A DNA stretch of 17,869 nucleotides from CAZTAR01 sp043813895 (GTDB taxonomy: Bacteria; Planctomycetota; Phycisphaerae; UBA1845; UTPLA1): assembly GCA_043813895.1 (NCBI GenBank), contig JBDRKQ010000060.1:1-17869 (forward strand). Direction: 5' to 3'. The position numbers were made by a program, and so were the translations under genes. The notes under the pieces are model-generated. The model was not told where the DNA came from, searched no databases, and saw only the letters and a program-made list of their open reading frames with translations. Below are positions 15,089 through 17,869 of this stretch, piece after piece; position 1 is the first letter of the stretch, and each line of letters begins with the position of its first letter.

Positions 15089-16036
15089 CTAAGACCCGCT
15101 GCTACGTACAACGTTCGCCGCCATCATTTGTCCCGGCTTCTGTGGATTCTGCACGAGGGCGAACGACATGGCGTCACCCTCGTTCAGGTCTTCGAAGGTG
15201 GGCGAACGAACCTCGGTGCCGAGAAAGAGCTGCGTGCCGTACTGACCGTCGTCACAGCGGACAATCCCGAAGTACTTCTCGGTATTCAGCGACTCGATCT
15301 TGCCCGTTTGGCGATCCGCAGCCACGCCTTCAGCCGGCTCCAGTTGCGTTTCCTTAGCCGGTTGCCCCGTATCCCCCGGAGCGCTCGTCGTGGGTCTCAC
15401 AAACAGCCGGTCGATCAGCGTCCGGTCCTTCTGGGACCGGCTGTCGATGAGATCGTGCATCATCACCGGGTACGTCGCCTCGTTGATCAAGGACTGCGCC
15501 GTTCGAGTCCATCGCGGCTTGCCGTGCGCGTCGGTATACTCGAAGTCCCAAGCGAACAGCATTACGCGCGTATGGAGAGTGTGCAGCTTTCGAATCAGCG
15601 GCAGATAGTCACCATCGCATGCCACGAGCACGAGTACGTCGAACCGCTTGTAGACGGCCAGTTCGTACGCCTCCAAAGCAAACCACACGTCGATGCCCTT
15701 TTCCTCCAGTCGCAGAGACCGCGGCAGATAATGCGTTACCACGTTCTCGCGCATCAGTATGTCGTCGAAGAGGCGCTCCTGTTCAAGCCGGTTCGCCTGC
15801 GCCGCGTCGTGGGCGCTGAAGCGACCGCGGAAGTAATGTGCATCGATTACCCGACAGTAGCGGGCGTCGATAGCTTCCTCAGTCGCAACGCGATGGGCGG
15901 CGAATTCGTGCAGCCCACGCACCGAAATCCGCGCCCGCCGCTCGTGCTGAAACTTGTAGTAGTCGCTGACGGCTTGGAAGTAGCCTCCATCGTAGAAGAC
16001 GCCAATCCTGGTCAGTCTGCCGTTTTCAGTTGCCAT
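15089..16036 (-). CDS. NYN-domain putative ribonuclease with C-terminal cold-shock-like domain
   Basis: A 315-residue protein. Residues 10-195 form a NYN (PIN-like, LabA/DUF88) domain with the acidic pocket D16 in GVFYDGGYF, D116 in KGIDVWFALEAY, and D141/D143 in VLVACDGDYLPLIRKL. All the expected aspartates are present, so metal-dependent RNA cleavage is plausible. A Pro/Thr-rich linker (about 214-243) leads to residues 245-312, GKIESLNTEKYFGIVRCDD, then EGDAMSFALVQNPQKPGQMM. This has the layout of a cold-shock/OB nucleic-acid-binding domain with its GxI...FGFI-like core. The start at 16036 has GAGG about 6 bases upstream. The gene is intact and lies between two pieces of a DNA methyltransferase gene, only 39 bases before the second. 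An RNA-targeting defence or RNA-turnover role is inferred from domains and neighbours. Confidence 0.82.
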   Translation of the reverse strand: MATENGRLTRIGVFYDGGYFQAVSDYYKFQHERRARISVRGLHEFAAHRVATEEAIDARYCRVIDAHYFRGRFSAHDAAQANRLEQERLFDDILMRENVVTHYLPRSLRLEEKGIDVWFALEAYELAVYKRFDVLVLVACDGDYLPLIRKLHTLHTRVMLFAWDFEYTDAHGKPRWTRTAQSLINEATYPVMMHDLIDSRSQKDRTLIDRLFVRPTTSAPGDTGQPAKETQLEPAEGVAADRQTGKIESLNTEKYFGIVRCDDGQYGTQLFLGTEVRSPTFEDLNEGDAMSFALVQNPQKPGQMMAANVVRSSGS

Positions 16037-16118
16037 GATGTACCTCGTCTTCTGTGTAACATTCGTCTCTGATTGCCCTTTGTGCGGTCTGCGTTCCGAT
16101 TGTCGTGTTCATTTCCCG

Positions 16119-16340
16119 TCACGCCAGTTGCAGCATCTTCTCAAACGCGAACGGCGTCAAATATCGAGGCGGAGGATCTGGCGCTGCCAAGTGGTTCTCC
16201 TTGGTCTCGCCCCAGAAGACCTCGTAGTTGCGGTTGCTGTTGAACGGCGGGTCGATGTAGATCAGGTCCACGCACCCGTCCGGCAGCTTGCGAAGCTGGT
16301 CGAGGCAGTCGCCGCAGTAAACGACCCGCGTATCCACCAA
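16119..16340 (-). pseudogene. N-terminal fragment of a site-specific DNA methyltransferase
   Basis: The frame encodes TRVVYCGDCLDQLRKLPDG, CVDLIYIDPPFNSNRNYEVF and WGETKE. This is the start of N6-adenine/N4-cytosine DNA methyltransferases of the beta group, with catalytic motif IV DPPF at residues 30-33. After WGETKE (near 16195) the sequence leaves the family and stops after 73 residues, so the SAM-binding FxGxG motif and target recognition region are missing. Upstream, the same frame stays open for about 46 codons (IVRKRTPSERP, then SSAGKPAAAKARRGDAEP), a basic extension that looks coding. It contains no ATG or GTG, so the original start may be lost; GTG 16340 is the only usable start. The Mrr-like end of this kind of enzyme lies at 14627-15049. 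It cannot be an active methyltransferase. Confidence 0.72.
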
Positions 16341-16593
16341 CGCCGACGCCCGCCCGTGCCGCGGCGCGGAAGCCGGCTCAGCGTCGCCCCGACGGGCCTT
16401 CGCCGCGGCTGGCTTGCCAGCCGACGACCTTCGGGTGGGACGTTCGCTCGGCGTACGCTTACGTACGATGGCGTCAGTCTATCCGACAAGTTCCCGTGAG
16501 CCAACGCGAGCCAGCCTTTCCCGCGTCCACCCATCCGTCGCAAGACGGACACTTCACCTTTGACTGGCGATCACCTGTTCTGCTAACCGTCAA

Positions 16594-17601
16594 TCACTCT
16601 GCTCGTTGCGGCCTAGCCAGATCGCGAAGGAGCCGGGCGACTGCGGCGTCATATGCGACCGCGTCCTGCCACGCTCGGAAATCGCCAATGTGTCTGTGCT
16701 GGCGGATCTTCTCCGCCCACGCGGCATTACTGTGCATGACGGCATCGTCCAGCCGGATCGGGAATATGACCGTCTCACCGCGGTCCCGTTCTTCGGCGAA
16801 GGCTTGTTCGACCTCGTCGCGCACCCACTCACTGCGGACGGAATGCTCGGAGAAGATCAGCAGGAGCCTCTCTCTCTGGCGGATGACGTCGTAGATCGTA
16901 TCGAGGATACGGGCGCCGATCGGCATATCCTTGGGGGCGTACCAGCACCTGACGCCCCGCTCCTGGAGGTCGTGCAGCAGCTTCTCGGCGAAGGCCTCGT
17001 TCTTCGAGGAGTAGGAGATGAAACAGGAGTAGTAGTCGCCCTCCGCCGCGAGCTTGGCCGCCAGACCGTCGGTATCCCCGGCATACGTCGCCTTGATTGC
17101 AGCTTCGCTGAGGCCGCAACCGCGCAAGAACTGCGACGGCAAGTGCCCGGACTTCATCAGGGTCTCGCTGTCGAGGACGCTGGGGCCAACATGCTTCGAA
17201 GCGGCCAGCCCCCTGGCACCCGCCAGGTCGGCGTTCAGAAACCGTGTGTGCGAGCAGATCGCGGAGTCGAATTGCACGCCGCGGCAGTTCGCATCCTCGA
17301 GGTTCGCGTCCGCCAGGTTCGCCCGTGGCAGCCGCGCTCCCGCCAGATCCGCCTTCTGGAAGTCGGCTCTGGATAGATTCACTCCGGACAGATCGGCCCC
17401 GATGAGATCAGCCCAGCGGAGATCGCCCCACTCCAGGTTCGCCTCTCTCAGATCGGCACCGTTTAGATTCGCCCGTGGCAGGTCGGCTCTGCGCAGGTTC
17501 GCCCCGGAGAGGTCGAGCACGCCGCCGGGATGTTGATCCCGCCAAGCCGCGATAGCACGAGCCCCCTGCAGGACCGCGTTGACGTGTTCATCGTTGGCCA
17601 T
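16594..17601 (-). CDS. pentapeptide-repeat protein with C-terminal TIR domain
   Basis: The start at ATG 17601 is chosen for GGAG about 8 bases upstream; the frame is open to 17643 but adds an unlikely leader. Of 335 residues, 28-130 are pentapeptide repeats of the A(D/N)Lxx form (LSGANLRRADLPRANLNGAD and onward), expected to fold as a right-handed beta helix. A linker, LPSQFLRGCGLSEAAI, leads to a TIR domain at about 188-330: YYSCFISYSSKNEAFAEKL, then GVRCWYAPKDMPIGARI, LLLIFSEHSV and SEWVRDEVEQAF. W259 and E263 in WVRDE line up with the WVHKE segment of SARM1, where the glutamate is the NAD-cleaving residue, so NADase activity is plausible. Bacterial TIR proteins often act in anti-phage abortive defence. 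No partner sensor gene is obvious in the window, so the pentapeptide part may act as sensor or scaffold; this is inferred. Confidence 0.88.
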   Translation of the reverse strand: MANDEHVNAVLQGARAIAAWRDQHPGGVLDLSGANLRRADLPRANLNGADLREANLEWGDLRWADLIGADLSGVNLSRADFQKADLAGARLPRANLADANLEDANCRGVQFDSAICSHTRFLNADLAGARGLAASKHVGPSVLDSETLMKSGHLPSQFLRGCGLSEAAIKATYAGDTDGLAAKLAAEGDYYSCFISYSSKNEAFAEKLLHDLQERGVRCWYAPKDMPIGARILDTIYDVIRQRERLLLIFSEHSVRSEWVRDEVEQAFAEERDRGETVIFPIRLDDAVMHSNAAWAEKIRQHRHIGDFRAWQDAVAYDAAVARLLRDLARPQRAE

Positions 17602-17807
17602 TGCTGATGCTCCTGCGGTCCGTGCAAGGCACTTCGCCGGCATCCTCGACGACCCGCCGTCAGGGCGGCCGCAAGTCGCTGGTCATGCTTGGCCGGGCGC
17701 TTCCTCCAAGTGGACGGTCGCTCGGGCTAAATCCGCTGGTAATCCACCGCCTCTGGCGGTGAGACTCGAAGAGGCTCTGCCGGCCCGGCGTTTTCGGTGT
17801 TGAGGTA

Positions 17808-17848
17808 GGCTCTCCTGCTTGGGAAGGCCCCAAGGGTGTAGGAGAGCC
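17808..17848 (+). promoter_or_regulatory. hairpin masking the tnpA ribosome binding site
   Basis: The right arm AGGAGAGCC contains the GGAG (17841-17844) that would serve tnpA, 7 bases before its ATG. Pairing with GGCTCTCCT would hide it. Translational repression of tnpA by such a leader stem-loop is known for IS200. Confidence 0.6.
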
Positions 17849-17851
17849 AAA

Positions 17852-17869
17852 ATGAGAGACTGGCGAAGC
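17852..17869 (+). CDS. tnpA: IS200-like transposase TnpA, first six codons only
   Basis: Only MRDWRS is inside the window. I recognise it as the usual beginning of a group of Y1 (single-tyrosine, HUH) IS200 transposases, which continue with SLSHVKW-like sequence. The call depends mainly on the hairpins upstream, the well-placed GGAG and this short start. The catalytic HUH motif and tyrosine lie outside the window, so completeness cannot be judged. Confidence 0.55.

Larger units (their letters stand above)
17741..17869 (+). mobile_element. left end of an IS200/IS605-family insertion sequence (cut by window edge)
   Basis: Two hairpins precede the tnpA start: CACCGCC-TCT-GGCGGTG (17745-17761) and a long one with arms GGCTCTCCT (17808-17816) and AGGAGAGCC (17840-17848), plus an inner CTTGGG/CCCAAG stem. 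Subterminal hairpins instead of terminal inverted repeats are characteristic of IS200-type elements, which move as single-stranded DNA. The outer boundary cannot be placed from sequence alone, and the element continues beyond the window. Confidence 0.6.

Noticed and set aside
14165..16072. 635-codon plus-strand frame over the NYN, Mrr-like and ribbon-helix-helix genes
   Set aside because: It is antisense to three recognisable minus-strand coding regions and shows no domain of its own.

Overview
The window looks like a chromosomal piece of an uncultured planctomycete. The evidence is high GC content, a secreted acidic protein built from about a dozen 'DCNGNGVPDECD'-type repeats, and an ECF sigma factor gene directly upstream of a membrane Ser/Thr kinase with a TPR-like tail. 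The last is a pairing known from Planctomycetes. Identifications rest on reading the translations by eye; no database search was run.

Region 1 (1-5413) is an oxidative-stress and iron neighbourhood in decay. katG (exported-type catalase-peroxidase) and an Fe-type superoxide dismutase are intact. Around them lie broken relatives: the C-terminal end of a Fur/PerR-like repressor reading into katG, a frameshifted small membrane protein, the C-terminal half of a bacterioferritin, and the 3' part of ovoA (ovothiol synthase) keeping only the methyltransferase and a stub of the sulfoxide synthase domain.

Region 2 (5414-7655) is gene-poor. It holds a probable degenerate transposase fragment, a G-run/C-run hairpin and one HTH protein that resembles WYL-type regulators without the WYL domain.

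Region 3 (7656-10250) encodes the secreted repeat protein and a small cysteine-containing protein of unknown function. Between them is a double-hairpin REP-like element, and after them an array of degenerate 22-bp repeats.

Region 4 (10251-13973, minus strand) is the sigma factor and kinase pair, probably one operon.

Region 5 (14288-17869) is defence-like, all on the minus strand except the end. In transcription order it holds a pentapeptide-repeat/TIR protein, the N-terminal fragment of a DNA methyltransferase, an intact NYN nuclease-like gene with a C-terminal cold-shock-like domain, the Mrr-like C-terminal fragment of the same kind of methyltransferase, and a NikR-like ribbon-helix-helix fragment. 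The window ends in the left end of an IS200-type element, with the first six codons of tnpA behind an RBS-masking hairpin. The most novel candidates are the NYN gene lying between two pieces of a methyltransferase-Mrr gene and the neighbouring TIR effector.
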